From Bacteroidales bacterium (GTDB taxonomy: Bacteria; Bacteroidota; Bacteroidia; Bacteroidales; M50B96), in the NCBI GenBank assembly GCA_021740905.1, contig JAIOYV010000041.1:1-59534 (forward strand): a stretch of 59,534 nt of DNA. Reading direction: 5' to 3'. The notes under the pieces were generated by a model that was not told the origin of the DNA, searched no databases, and saw only the letters and a program-made list of their open reading frames with translations. The translations under genes and the position numbers were made by a program. This document shows, one piece after another, positions 26,025 to 34,691 of this stretch; position 1 is the first letter of the stretch, and each line of letters begins with the position of its first letter.

Positions 26025-26089
26025 TCCTTGAACACAAAATAGAAAAATACCCAGCAAGGGTTTCGCTCAAAGTGATGCCTTCGCTTTGG

Positions 26090-27394
26090 TTATATTCCGG
26101 TTTTCAAAACTCTAAAAAACTCCAATGCTTTTTTCCTTGCCTCTTTATAATCAACAATGGCTTTTGGATAAGCACTTGTTCCAAATTCAGGTATCCATTT
26201 TTTAATATATAGGTAGTCGGGGTCGAACTTTTGTTGTTGAAGTTCGGGGTTGAAAATCCGGTTGTAGGGCATGGCATCGCAGCCGGTACCTGCGGCCCAT
26301 TGCCAGCTCCCGTTGTTGGAGGAGAGGTCGAAATCGAGTAACTTTTCTGCAAAATAGGCCTCGCCCCACCGCCAGTCGATTAGCAATAATTTGGACAAAA
26401 AGTTGGCTGTGATCATACGTACCCGGTTGTGCATGTAGCCGGCGGCATTGAGTTCGCGCATCCCGGCATCCACCATGGGGTAGCCTGTTTTGCCTTCGCA
26501 CCAGGCTTTGAAATAATCTTCGTTATTGGGCCAAATCAGGCGGTTGAACTTGGCATGAAAAGGTTCTGTTTCCACTCCTGGGTAATGCCAGAGGATCATC
26601 TTAAAAAAATCGCGCCAGATAAGCTGGTTCAGGAAAACAGGATTCAATTCCATTGCTTTTTTAACTACCTGCCTAATGCTGATAGTCCCAAAGCGCAAGT
26701 GCAACCCGAGTTTTGTAGTACCATCGGCAGAAGGGATGTCCCTGTTTTTGTCGTAGGCTTTTATGATTTCTTCATCCATGTCAGGAATAGAAAAAGAAAA
26801 ACCGCTTTTCTGAAAACCAATTTGCGATAAGGCAATGGAATCAAAAGGTTTGGTAAGGATGAAGTTCTTTTTTGTAGCCGAAATATCATATTCATTCAGA
26901 TCAAAGGCACTTAATTTCTCTTTCCATTTTCGACTGTACGGTGTGAAAACCGAGTAGGGTGTGCCATCATTTTTCAATACATCGTTTTTATGAAAAATCA
27001 CATCTTCCTTAAAACTGTGAAACTCTACACCTTTTGAATTGGCCCATACCCTTACATTTTCATCGCGGTTCCGGGAGTAGGTTTCATAATCTTCGTTTGA
27101 ATAAATTGATTTTACCTGGTATTGATCCATCAGGCTGTTAACCAATTCTTCCGGTTTGCCATGCAATACCAATAGGGACGAACCAAACAATTGAAGTTCA
27201 TTTTTCAAAAGAGAAAGTCGCAGGAGAATAAATTCAACTCGCGGATCTTTTTTGTTATCTAATTTGTTTAGAATTGAAGTGTCGAAGATGAAAATGGGGA
27301 GTACCTTTTCTTCCTTCCTTAAACATTCAAACAAGCCTCTGTTGTCGTGCAATCGTAAATCGCGCCGGAACCAAAACAGGGATACTTTTTCCAT
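26090..27394 (-). CDS. phr: deoxyribodipyrimidine photolyase (class I)
   Basis: This 434-residue cryptochrome/photolyase protein begins SLFWFRRDLRLHDN and has the FAD-binding C-terminal half: LIWRDFFKMILWHYPG, DAGMRELNAAGYMHNRVRMI, DWRWGEAYFA and NNGSWQWAAGTGCDAMPYNR. It should repair cyclobutane pyrimidine dimers with blue light. The start overlaps the stop of the lipocalin gene (TAATG), so the two are co-translated. A photolyase in a probable anaerobe implies exposure to light at some stage. Confidence 0.9.
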   Translation of the reverse strand: MEKVSLFWFRRDLRLHDNRGLFECLRKEEKVLPIFIFDTSILNKLDNKKDPRVEFILLRLSLLKNELQLFGSSLLVLHGKPEELVNSLMDQYQVKSIYSNEDYETYSRNRDENVRVWANSKGVEFHSFKEDVIFHKNDVLKNDGTPYSVFTPYSRKWKEKLSAFDLNEYDISATKKNFILTKPFDSIALSQIGFQKSGFSFSIPDMDEEIIKAYDKNRDIPSADGTTKLGLHLRFGTISIRQVVKKAMELNPVFLNQLIWRDFFKMILWHYPGVETEPFHAKFNRLIWPNNEDYFKAWCEGKTGYPMVDAGMRELNAAGYMHNRVRMITANFLSKLLLIDWRWGEAYFAEKLLDFDLSSNNGSWQWAAGTGCDAMPYNRIFNPELQQQKFDPDYLYIKKWIPEFGTSAYPKAIVDYKEARKKALEFFRVLKTGI

Positions 27395-27951
27395 TACCAG
27401 TTTTGCTCCACTTTTATGAGATTTTCTGTTGCAACTCCCATCGAATTGGCCTTCAACACAAGGCTGTTGTATATTTCTTCATCGAGCTGCGGATCGCGTG
27501 CCAATATCCAAAGCAAGCCCCCTGACTTCACCATTGCATAGCTATAGTTTTCATGGTCGAGGGCGACAATGTGATAATCGCCGGTAAAGGGCCAAAAGAA
27601 ACGGACTTTCAATTGGCCCATAATAGCAGGATCAGGAATCCAGGCAACAGCAGTGGCTTTTTTATGTTTTCCATCCTTCGTAAACTTGTAGCCTTCGTTG
27701 ATCACTTTGATTTTTCCATCCGATCTTAACTCGTAAGTGGCTGTGGTATTTACCATATCCTTTTCCTGAAAAAAGGGCATCCTGGCAATTTCGTACCATT
27801 TTCCACTATATCGGTTCAGGTCAAGAGTTTTCACAATTTGAGTTGTGTCGGTTTTCATCGCTTGGTTCGATTTACATGAGCTTAAAATTGCAATAGCAAA
27901 AAGGAAAATTAGAAAATGGATGTATGTAATAGCAATCCTCATAATGTCCAA
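27394..27951 (-). CDS. blc: lipocalin family outer-membrane lipoprotein (Blc-like)
   Basis: This 185-residue protein has a lipoprotein signal (FLFAIAILSSCKS) followed by a bacterial lipocalin: RYSGKWYEIARMP is the conserved first motif, with FFWPFTGDYHIVALD and the WILAR strand toward the end. Blc proteins bind lipids at the outer membrane under stress. A photolyase-lipocalin pair is seen in other bacteria. An internal ATG three codons in may be the start. It lies upstream of phr on the same message. Confidence 0.85.
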   Translation of the reverse strand: MDIMRIAITYIHFLIFLFAIAILSSCKSNQAMKTDTTQIVKTLDLNRYSGKWYEIARMPFFQEKDMVNTTATYELRSDGKIKVINEGYKFTKDGKHKKATAVAWIPDPAIMGQLKVRFFWPFTGDYHIVALDHENYSYAMVKSGGLLWILARDPQLDEEIYNSLVLKANSMGVATENLIKVEQNW

Positions 27952-28070
27952 ATTATAGTTGTGTAACTATTTTTTTAATCAACTATAAGACAATTGAAAA
28001 ATGTATTTGTTCAGTTATTCATCAAAATAAATAAACAATTAAGAATGGGTTCTGAACTCTGAAATTTCCA

Positions 28071-28742
28071 CTAATGTGCTGCTGTGGCTGCTGTAGATGC
28101 TGCAATACTAACCACTATTGCAGCTGTAATGGCTGCCTGGGTTTCGTCGATCACTTTTGAATAGGGGTTGTGTGCGCTTAGCTCCTTCATCTTTTTCTTT
28201 GCGATTTTACGTTCCGATTTATCCTGAAAAATTTCAGAAGACAAGTCACATGTGTGAACGAGGCCGATTAGCATCAATTCCTCTTCATTGGCAACTGAAC
28301 CCTGCATGGTTATTTTTCGGATACGGTTTTTTACTTCATTTTCGTACGATGGGTTTACCATAGGATATCGTTTGTAGGGGATAATCCCCAGAAAGCGTTT
28401 TTCCTTTTCGACCAGGATGTGTTTATAGACCAGCGACTTCAGGATCATTTTTTTCCATTTGGTCGCCCTGTTGCTGAATTTCATTATCCAATAGTTGAGC
28501 TTTCTGGGTTTAGAGCTTTGCCGGATAAGGCTGATGGCTTCATTTAGTATGCTATTACTAACAGGTCCGGGTTGGGTCAGGTGGACTGTCTTTTCTCGTA
28601 CATCAATTTTTTTCTGTGCTGCGAGTTCCATTAATATAGCACCTGCCAGGCCAAATTGCATGTTTGATCCCAGGTTCACAAGATGCCCCTTTTCATCATC
28701 GAGGGCAATCAGTAAGATTTTTTCAGAAAGTGTTAGTTCCAT
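28071..28742 (-). CDS. GPP34/GOLPH3-like protein
   Basis: This 223-residue protein begins LTLSEKILLIALDDEKG and continues FGLAGAILMELA, the start of the GPP34 family whose eukaryotic members (GOLPH3/Vps74) bind phosphoinositides at the Golgi. In bacteria the role is unknown. There is a central basic stretch and a small alanine-rich tail (AAITAAIVVSIAASTAAT) that may contact membranes. The gap to the M14 gene contains CTGGAGACTAGAGAC-type repeat DNA at 28780-28815. Confidence 0.7.
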   Translation of the reverse strand: MELTLSEKILLIALDDEKGHLVNLGSNMQFGLAGAILMELAAQKKIDVREKTVHLTQPGPVSNSILNEAISLIRQSSKPRKLNYWIMKFSNRATKWKKMILKSLVYKHILVEKEKRFLGIIPYKRYPMVNPSYENEVKNRIRKITMQGSVANEEELMLIGLVHTCDLSSEIFQDKSERKIAKKKMKELSAHNPYSKVIDETQAAITAAIVVSIAASTAATAAH

Positions 28743-28820
28743 ATTTCGGGTTTCGTGTTGGTTACTTGTTGCTGGTTTCTGGGGACTGGAGGCTGGAGAC
28801 TAGAGACTTGCGGCTGGCAC

Positions 28821-29954
28821 CTACCTCAGATAATCCACCACCGACAGAACCGGGTGCAGCACCGATGCACCAAACTTTATACATCGATCAGGCGACCAGC
28901 CATATATTGGGTCTGGAAGGTTTTTATTGTCTTTGAAAGGCATTTCGATGGTGATGGAAAGGCATTTGAAACGATGGCCAATTTGCTTCGAGCAGATGGC
29001 CAGGTTCCCTTTTCCAGCTTCGTCTTTGGGGTAGGTATGTTCGTCCTGAAAATCGGGCGAAGTTTTAATCCATTCCGTTTTAAAGGTTGAAAGTAGGTTT
29101 GCAAGTTTTAAGTCGAAGCCGGGAATCCCTTCAATACTCGACACAAAATTATATGGCAAACCCTCATCAGCATGAATGTCGAGCATTAGGTCTACCCCGG
29201 TTTCATCCATTTTATTTCGGATATGGAATACCTCGGGACTTTTGGCTGGATCTGGATTTGCCCACTCGCGGTTGAGGTTTGCCCCCGATGCTGTGCATCG
29301 CAGGTTGCCCAAAATAGCACCATCGGGATTCACAAACGGGACAATATAGAAAACAGCTTTTTCGAGCAGTGTGCGGCTGACCGGATCATCTGAGTCCAAC
29401 AACCGTTCGATAAAACCTTCCATAAACCACGATGCCTGGCTCTCGCCGGGGTGTTGGCGTGCAATAATCCAGATTTTCTTCTTTCCATTTCCTGGCGCTC
29501 CAGCTATGAGCAAATCAAGGTCGCGATTCTGGTATGTTCGTCCCAAGTTTTCCATCACACACATTTCCGACATTTGTGCTGCGTGTACCAGATCAAGGTG
29601 CTGATCGTAGCTATAAGGCGCGAAGTAGGCAAAAAACACCGAGTTGTATTCGGGTGTAAGCTCGAAAGAAAGCTCCTTACCATTGTATTGCGTGGGTATC
29701 CTGAACCAATTCACCCGATCGTATGAAGCACAGGCCTGGTAATCATCCCAGCCTTCGGGGTATGAAGCCTGATAGGCATTTTCGATCACCATTTTGCAGG
29801 GATAGCCCTTTGCCTCCTGCAAGCGGAAATGAAACCACTGGAAATGATCCGAGTGACTGTCTTTCCTGATATTCAGCCTGATGTTCCGGGGATCGTCAGC
29901 CGAAATTACGTCGATGTTACCACTCTCAAAATTGGAGGATATTTTCATAATCAA
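28821..29954 (-). CDS. M14 family zinc carboxypeptidase (cytosolic carboxypeptidase-like)
   Basis: This 377-residue protein has no signal peptide. An N-terminal beta domain (residues 1-125, FQWFHFRLQEAKGYPC) precedes the M14 catalytic domain. Zinc ligands are in ARQHPGESQASWF (H and E) and LDIHADEG (H); FVNPDGAILGNLRC and NLNREWANPD form the substrate pocket, and ITIEMPF carries the catalytic glutamate. The layout is that of AGBL/CCP-like enzymes, which trim C-terminal residues from proteins. The substrate is unknown. Confidence 0.8.
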   Translation of the reverse strand: MIMKISSNFESGNIDVISADDPRNIRLNIRKDSHSDHFQWFHFRLQEAKGYPCKMVIENAYQASYPEGWDDYQACASYDRVNWFRIPTQYNGKELSFELTPEYNSVFFAYFAPYSYDQHLDLVHAAQMSEMCVMENLGRTYQNRDLDLLIAGAPGNGKKKIWIIARQHPGESQASWFMEGFIERLLDSDDPVSRTLLEKAVFYIVPFVNPDGAILGNLRCTASGANLNREWANPDPAKSPEVFHIRNKMDETGVDLMLDIHADEGLPYNFVSSIEGIPGFDLKLANLLSTFKTEWIKTSPDFQDEHTYPKDEAGKGNLAICSKQIGHRFKCLSITIEMPFKDNKNLPDPIYGWSPDRCIKFGASVLHPVLSVVDYLR

Positions 29955-29971
29955 AATTTATTTTGGTCAAT

Positions 29972-30616
29972 TTATTTGATGCCCTTTATATTAATCAGTT
30001 CCACTTTATTACATTCCCTTTTCTGATGGATTGTCCGGCAATTTTGGGTATGAGCAAAAGTGCTTGCTTCCAAATCGAGAAAGAAATACATCACCCAATC
30101 CTCGGCAGTCATGTATTCGTTTTCAGCATAAAAAGAAATACCAGAACTGTTGCTGCCATATATTTTCAATTTGTCGACACTGAGAATGGATACTGATCTA
30201 ATATTTTCAAATCGCTCAAGCATATTCAGAGTCGGAAGATATTTAAAGGCATGGCAGAATCCTTTGTACACGGTTACGATAAGAAGCAATTCTTCATCCT
30301 GAAAAGAGGCTTTTAGCACAAGTTCCACATCCCCGACTTCGAATTTTCCGTTTTCAGCCACAATGGAATCGGGGGTTTGCTCAAAAGCCACAAAACCATT
30401 GCTGCTCACCATTTTTATGAAAGTGGCATCTGTTGTATCAATCCTGTTTTCGGATTTCAGAAGGTTAACTATCTGATCGTAGTTGTTAAGTTGTTGGAAC
30501 TCTTCCAAAGCTATTTTGTTATACTCTATAGCTGGCATATCAACACTTTGCTGGCTGCAAGCCGAAAATGCTATCAACAAAAAAAGAAAAAAAATCAGGT
30601 GTTGTTTCATTGTCAT
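29972..30616 (-). CDS. hypothetical lipoprotein
   Basis: This 214-residue protein has a lipoprotein signal peptide (LIFFLFLLIAFSACSQ) placing a lipidated cysteine near residue 21. The remainder is a mixed alpha/beta sequence with no domain I recognise. It is separated from the M14 gene by 17 bp and is probably co-transcribed upstream of it. It contains few cysteines and a FAHTQNCRTIHQ segment near the C-terminus. Function unknown. Confidence 0.7.
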   Translation of the reverse strand: MTMKQHLIFFLFLLIAFSACSQQSVDMPAIEYNKIALEEFQQLNNYDQIVNLLKSENRIDTTDATFIKMVSSNGFVAFEQTPDSIVAENGKFEVGDVELVLKASFQDEELLLIVTVYKGFCHAFKYLPTLNMLERFENIRSVSILSVDKLKIYGSNSSGISFYAENEYMTAEDWVMYFFLDLEASTFAHTQNCRTIHQKRECNKVELINIKGIK

Positions 30617-31156
30617 AAATTTTGTTCCTAAAAATAGATCTATTGAATGTCAATTCCAAAAACGGGGATTGGGTTGAATTATTCTATATCGCTTCCCTAT
30701 GTTTTCAGTTTGGTTTAATTCCCCCATATAGATTCATAAACTCTTCCGAGATTGATCATTTTGAGGTTCCTCAATGCGGTACCAATGACAACATTTGGAA
30801 AGTTGCTGAGATCACACTACCCAGCGCCCATCACTCAGTATCCAGTAATCAGCCCCAATTTAGTCTATCCTACGAGCCTTAAGCGAATAAGGCCAATACT
30901 CAGACCTTGGTTGTCCATAGCCCTAAAATATCCAATATCAAACATTCAACATCCAATACTGAATGAGAAAGTATTTTTTCGCCGTCCTTCAATATTCTTC
31001 ATTCAATATTCATTATTGAATGTTCGAAATTTTATTATCTCTGATTATTGAAACGGCCAGCACCCAGCACCCCAGCACACAGCACACATCAATTTATTTT
31101 CCTCATACTATTTTCAAATAAAATCACCCGGCTTGCGTTTGAATCTTCAAATTATT
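30617..31156. repeat. gene-free gap with degenerate short repeats
   Basis: No convincing gene lies here. Degenerate monomers are visible: CAGCGCCCATCACTCAGTA at about 30820, AACATTCAACATCCAATACT at about 30945, the opposed TTCAATATTCATTATTGAAT at about 31000-31020, and CAGCACCCAGCACCCCAGCA at about 31060-31085. It separates the divergent lipoprotein and bamD genes. Confidence 0.55.
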
Positions 31157-31164
31157 TATCTTTG
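31133..31164 (+). promoter_or_regulatory. bamD promoter, -33 TTG and -7 TATCTTTG
   Basis: TTG at 31133-31135 and TATCTTTG at 31157-31164 are 21 bp apart, fitting the Bacteroidota sigma-ABfr pattern. The -7 element ends 5 bp before the ATG, so the transcript would have almost no leader. Confidence 0.6.
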
Positions 31165-31169
31165 CGCCC

Positions 31170-31970
31170 ATGTTTCAAAAAATCAAACTAATAGGCTTGT
31201 TGTTTGTGCTCCTGTCGCTTGGCCTTGTGTCGTGCAGCGAATATCAGAAAGTATTGAAAAGTTCTGATTATGAGTTGAAGTACAAAAAGGCAATCGAGTT
31301 GTACGAAAAGGAAGACTATGCCCGTGCGGTTGCCTTGTTCGATGAACTGTTGAGCATCTACAAAGGGACTAAAAAAGCTGAGGATGTGTACTATTACTAT
31401 GCCTATTGTCATTATGGGCAGAAAGATTATATCCTGGCCGGTCATTATTTCAGGAATTTTGCGCTTACTTTTCCATTGAGTTCAAGGGCCGAAGAAGCCG
31501 AATATCTGGGAGCCTATTGTTATTACCTCGATTCGCCCAGCTTTAGCCTGGATCAAACATATACCTTGAAGGCAATTGAAGAAATGCAGTATTTCATCAA
31601 CAAACACCCTAAGAGTGAACGGATAAACGAGGCCAACGACATCATTGACAAGCTGCGCGGAAAATTAGAAACCAAATCGTTCAACAATGCCCGGCTTTAT
31701 TACGACCTGGGCGATTTCAAGGCATCGACCACCGCTTTAAAAAACAGCCTTAAAGAATTCCCCGATTCAGAATTCAGGGAAGAAACTTTGCTCCTGATCG
31801 TAAAATCGAGTTACGAACTGGCGAACAACAGCATTGCCTCAAAAAAGGTAGAACGTTATAAATCAACCATCGATGAGTATTATGTGTTTGTCAATGCCTA
31901 TCCCGAAAGTAAAAACACAAAAGAGGTCCAAAAGATTTTCGAAAATTCGAAAGAATTCCTGGGAGAATAA
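31170..31970 (+). CDS. bamD: outer membrane protein assembly factor BamD
   Basis: This 266-residue lipoprotein has signal LIGLLFVLLSLGLVSCSEYQ and then TPR-like helical repeats (YEKEDYARAVALFDELL, AEDVYYYYAYCHYGQKDY, FPLSSRAEEAEYL). BamD is the essential helical component of the outer-membrane BAM complex. It is the first gene of a conserved Bacteroidota run, bamD-rpoZ-coaBC-DUF4835-recN, all on the plus strand. Confidence 0.9.
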   Translation: MFQKIKLIGLLFVLLSLGLVSCSEYQKVLKSSDYELKYKKAIELYEKEDYARAVALFDELLSIYKGTKKAEDVYYYYAYCHYGQKDYILAGHYFRNFALTFPLSSRAEEAEYLGAYCYYLDSPSFSLDQTYTLKAIEEMQYFINKHPKSERINEANDIIDKLRGKLETKSFNNARLYYDLGDFKASTTALKNSLKEFPDSEFREETLLLIVKSSYELANNSIASKKVERYKSTIDEYYVFVNAYPESKNTKEVQKIFENSKEFLGE

Positions 31971-32024
31971 ACAAAAGAAGTAAATGCTTGTTATCAATAA
32001 GATTAACTAGTTAAAATTAAATAT

Positions 32025-32345
32025 ATGGATTACAAAAAAACAGCAGCATCCACAACATCGATTACCCGCGACTTGGATAAGATTGATGTTGAAACCGGTA
32101 ATATTTACGAGTCGGTGATCATAATTTCCAAGCGGTCGAATCAGATTTCGATTGAGTTGAAAGAGGAATTGAACCTTAAATTGGAAGAGTTTGCCTCATT
32201 TACCGACAACCTGGAGGAAGTTTTTGAAAACCGGGAGCAGATTGAGATTTCGCGGTTTTACGAGCGGATGCCCAAACCGACCTTGATTGCTATTGAAGAA
32301 TTTATGAACAACGAAATTTATTATCGGAATCCTTCTAAAGAGTAA
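32025..32345 (+). CDS. rpoZ: DNA-directed RNA polymerase subunit omega
   Basis: This 106-residue protein is the Bacteroidota-type omega subunit: TGNIYESVIIISKRSNQI matches the region that clamps the beta' C-terminus, and ERMPKPTLIAIEEFMNNEIY is the phylum-specific tail. It is 54 bp after bamD and 69 bp before coaBC, in the order usual for the phylum. Confidence 0.9.
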   Translation: MDYKKTAASTTSITRDLDKIDVETGNIYESVIIISKRSNQISIELKEELNLKLEEFASFTDNLEEVFENREQIEISRFYERMPKPTLIAIEEFMNNEIYYRNPSKE

Positions 32346-32414
32346 ATAGAGTTTATTCATATCATCCTCTTCGATATATGATTGCCATAAGGCAACAAAA
32401 CAAAATGAAGGAAG

Positions 32415-33617
32415 ATGTTAAAAGATAAAAAAATCCTACTAGGAATTACAGGGAGTATAGCTGCTTACAAGGCAGCTATTCTTCTTAGGTTGCTTGTGAA
32501 AGAAGGGGCCCAAGTGCAGGTTTTGATCACACCAGCAGGGAAAGAATTTATTACGCCGGTTACACTTTCTGCCCTCTCGGGCAAGCCTGTTGAAAGCGAT
32601 TTTTTTGGCACCACCGACGGAAGTTGGCACAGCCATGTGGACATGGGTTTGTGGGCCGACCTAATGCTGATTGCCCCCTGCTCGGCCAATACACTTGGTA
32701 AACTGGCCAATGGCATTGCCGACAATTTGCTGCTGACCACCTATCTTTCGGCCAAGTGCCCCGTGCTTATTGCCCCGGCCATGGACCTCGACATGTATAA
32801 ACACCCTGCCATTCAAAAGAACATCGACATATTGAGATCGTTCGGCAACCACATTATCGAACCGGCCACAGGAGAACTGGCTAGTGGCTTGTGCGGAAAA
32901 GGAAGGATGGAAGAACCCGAAAACATCCTTGAGATGGTGAAAGGATTCTTTCAATCGGGACAAAAGCTAATAGGAAAAAAGTTTTTGGTCACCGCTGGCC
33001 CAACGTACGAGAATATCGACCCGGTGAGGTTTATCGGAAACTATTCAACGGGAAAAATGGGCTATGCCATAGCCGAAACTTTGGCAAATCAGGGAGCTGA
33101 GGTTGTCCTGATATCGGGGCCAACATCTTTGCCCGTTTCCCATCCATCAGTTTCGAGGATTGACGTGGTTTCGGCAAAACACATGTACGAGACCACCATC
33201 AAGCACTTCCCCAATATGGATGGTGCAATAATGACAGCCGCCGTGGCCGATTTTACTCCTATTGTTCAGGAAAAATCAAAAGTAAAAAGGGGGAAAGAAA
33301 ATTACAGCATCGAGTTGAAACCGACCCAGGACATTGCCGCCCAATTAGGAAAAATGAAAAAACCAACACAGCACCTGGTTGGTTTTGCCCTCGAAACCGA
33401 CAATGAATTGGAGAATGCCCGAAAGAAGCTTACGGACAAAAACTTGGATTTTATTGTGTTAAACTCCCTCAACGATGAAGGAGCCGGTTTTGGGCACGAC
33501 ACAAACAAAATCAGCATACTCGACAAGAACAATAATATCAGCGGTTTCGAGTTAAAAACCAAAGCTGATGTGGCCGTTGACATTGTGGAAAAGATCGTTG
33601 ATATGATGAGGCCGTAA
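32415..33617 (+). CDS. coaBC: bifunctional phosphopantothenoylcysteine decarboxylase/synthetase
   Basis: This 400-residue fusion performs two steps of coenzyme A synthesis. The CoaC flavoprotein half (1-185) has GSIAAYKAAILLR, APAMDLDMY and a conserved SGLCGKGRM substrate clamp. The CoaB half starts near 195 with FLVTAGPTYENIDPVRFIGN and carries AAVADFTP and the lysine loop near KLTDKNLDFIVLN. Full length. Confidence 0.95.
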   Translation: MLKDKKILLGITGSIAAYKAAILLRLLVKEGAQVQVLITPAGKEFITPVTLSALSGKPVESDFFGTTDGSWHSHVDMGLWADLMLIAPCSANTLGKLANGIADNLLLTTYLSAKCPVLIAPAMDLDMYKHPAIQKNIDILRSFGNHIIEPATGELASGLCGKGRMEEPENILEMVKGFFQSGQKLIGKKFLVTAGPTYENIDPVRFIGNYSTGKMGYAIAETLANQGAEVVLISGPTSLPVSHPSVSRIDVVSAKHMYETTIKHFPNMDGAIMTAAVADFTPIVQEKSKVKRGKENYSIELKPTQDIAAQLGKMKKPTQHLVGFALETDNELENARKKLTDKNLDFIVLNSLNDEGAGFGHDTNKISILDKNNNISGFELKTKADVAVDIVEKIVDMMRP

Positions 33618-33681
33618 ACAATGGCTTAACGAAAAACAGTATTTTTAGACCCAAATTAGTTTTGTTTGAATTGAATGTATT

Positions 33682-34659
33682 ATGAGAAAATTGAAGACAT
33701 ACCTATTATCGCTGTTTGGCTTTTTTATGATGTTGAATGCCGGGGCACAGGAATTCGATTGTAAGATCCAGGTTATGTCGCCACAAGTACAAGGCACAAA
33801 CAAACAGATATACCGTACTTTGCAAAGCGAATTATACGAATTTATCAACAATAAAAAATGGACCAATCATAAATTTTCGCCCGAAGAAAAAATCGATTGC
33901 AACATCATGATTACCATTTCCGAAGAAATCTCGGTGGATGAATTCAAAGGAAAAATCCAGATACAGGCCAGCCGCCCCATCTATAATACAAGCTATAAAT
34001 CGGTGTTGATGAATTACGTGGACAATAATTTTCATATCCGATATGTCGAATTCGAGCCCCTCGAATATAACGAAAGCGGAACCAATACCAGTCTCGTCAA
34101 TATCATTGCCTTTTATTTGAATATCATTTTAGGTTTCGATTACGATTCGTTTGGAATGGAAGGCGGAACACCCTTTTTCGAAAAGGCAGAGACCATCGTA
34201 AACCAATCGCAAAATTCCATCGAAAAAGGATGGAAAGCTTTCGAGAGCCTGAAGAACAGGTATTGGCTGGTCGAAAATTTAATGAACGACCGATACTCAG
34301 GTATTCGTCAGTGTATGTATCAGTACCATCGACTGGGCCTTGATGTGATGAGCCAGAAAGCGGCCGATGGAAGGTCGGTAATTGCTGAAAGCATGAGGCT
34401 CCTTCAGCAGGTGCACCGCGATAAGCCAGGCTCTTTCCTGATGCAGTTGTTTTTTGATGCCAAATCGGATGAGCTGGTGAATATTTTTTCTGAATCGTTC
34501 CCAGACGAACAAAACCGGGTGGTACAAATACTTCAAGAGGTCGATCCTGCCAACGCATCAAAATACAGCAAAATCAAAGAGGCCAACCAACCGGGCAACA
34601 ACTTAAGTTCTCCAGGAGGAAGTATGCCTGGAGGTGGAAGGCCTGGTGGAAAGTTCTAG
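33682..34659 (+). CDS. DUF4835 family protein
   Basis: This 325-residue secreted protein has a cleavable signal (LLSLFGFFMMLNAGAQ) and matches the DUF4835 proteins encoded between coaBC and recN in many Bacteroidota. Recognisable parts are QEFDCKIQVMSPQVQGTNK, RYVEFEPLEYNESGTNTSL and DSFGMEGGTPFFEKAE. It ends in a flexible glycine- and proline-rich tail (SSPGGSMPGGGRPGGKF). Probably periplasmic; function unknown, although conserved linkage with bamD suggests an envelope role. Confidence 0.85.
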   Translation: MRKLKTYLLSLFGFFMMLNAGAQEFDCKIQVMSPQVQGTNKQIYRTLQSELYEFINNKKWTNHKFSPEEKIDCNIMITISEEISVDEFKGKIQIQASRPIYNTSYKSVLMNYVDNNFHIRYVEFEPLEYNESGTNTSLVNIIAFYLNIILGFDYDSFGMEGGTPFFEKAETIVNQSQNSIEKGWKAFESLKNRYWLVENLMNDRYSGIRQCMYQYHRLGLDVMSQKAADGRSVIAESMRLLQQVHRDKPGSFLMQLFFDAKSDELVNIFSESFPDEQNRVVQILQEVDPANASKYSKIKEANQPGNNLSSPGGSMPGGGRPGGKF

Positions 34660-34691
34660 GGTAATTTTGGGCTGCTTTAAATTTAAGGAAG

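Noticed and set aside
26025-26089. Terminator between purA and the photolyase gene
   Set aside because: No stem with adequate pairing and a U-run could be found in this short convergent gap.
30622-31051. Two overlapping open frames of 86 and 99 codons
   Set aside because: They translate the repeat-bearing gap upstream of bamD and show no consistent protein pattern.
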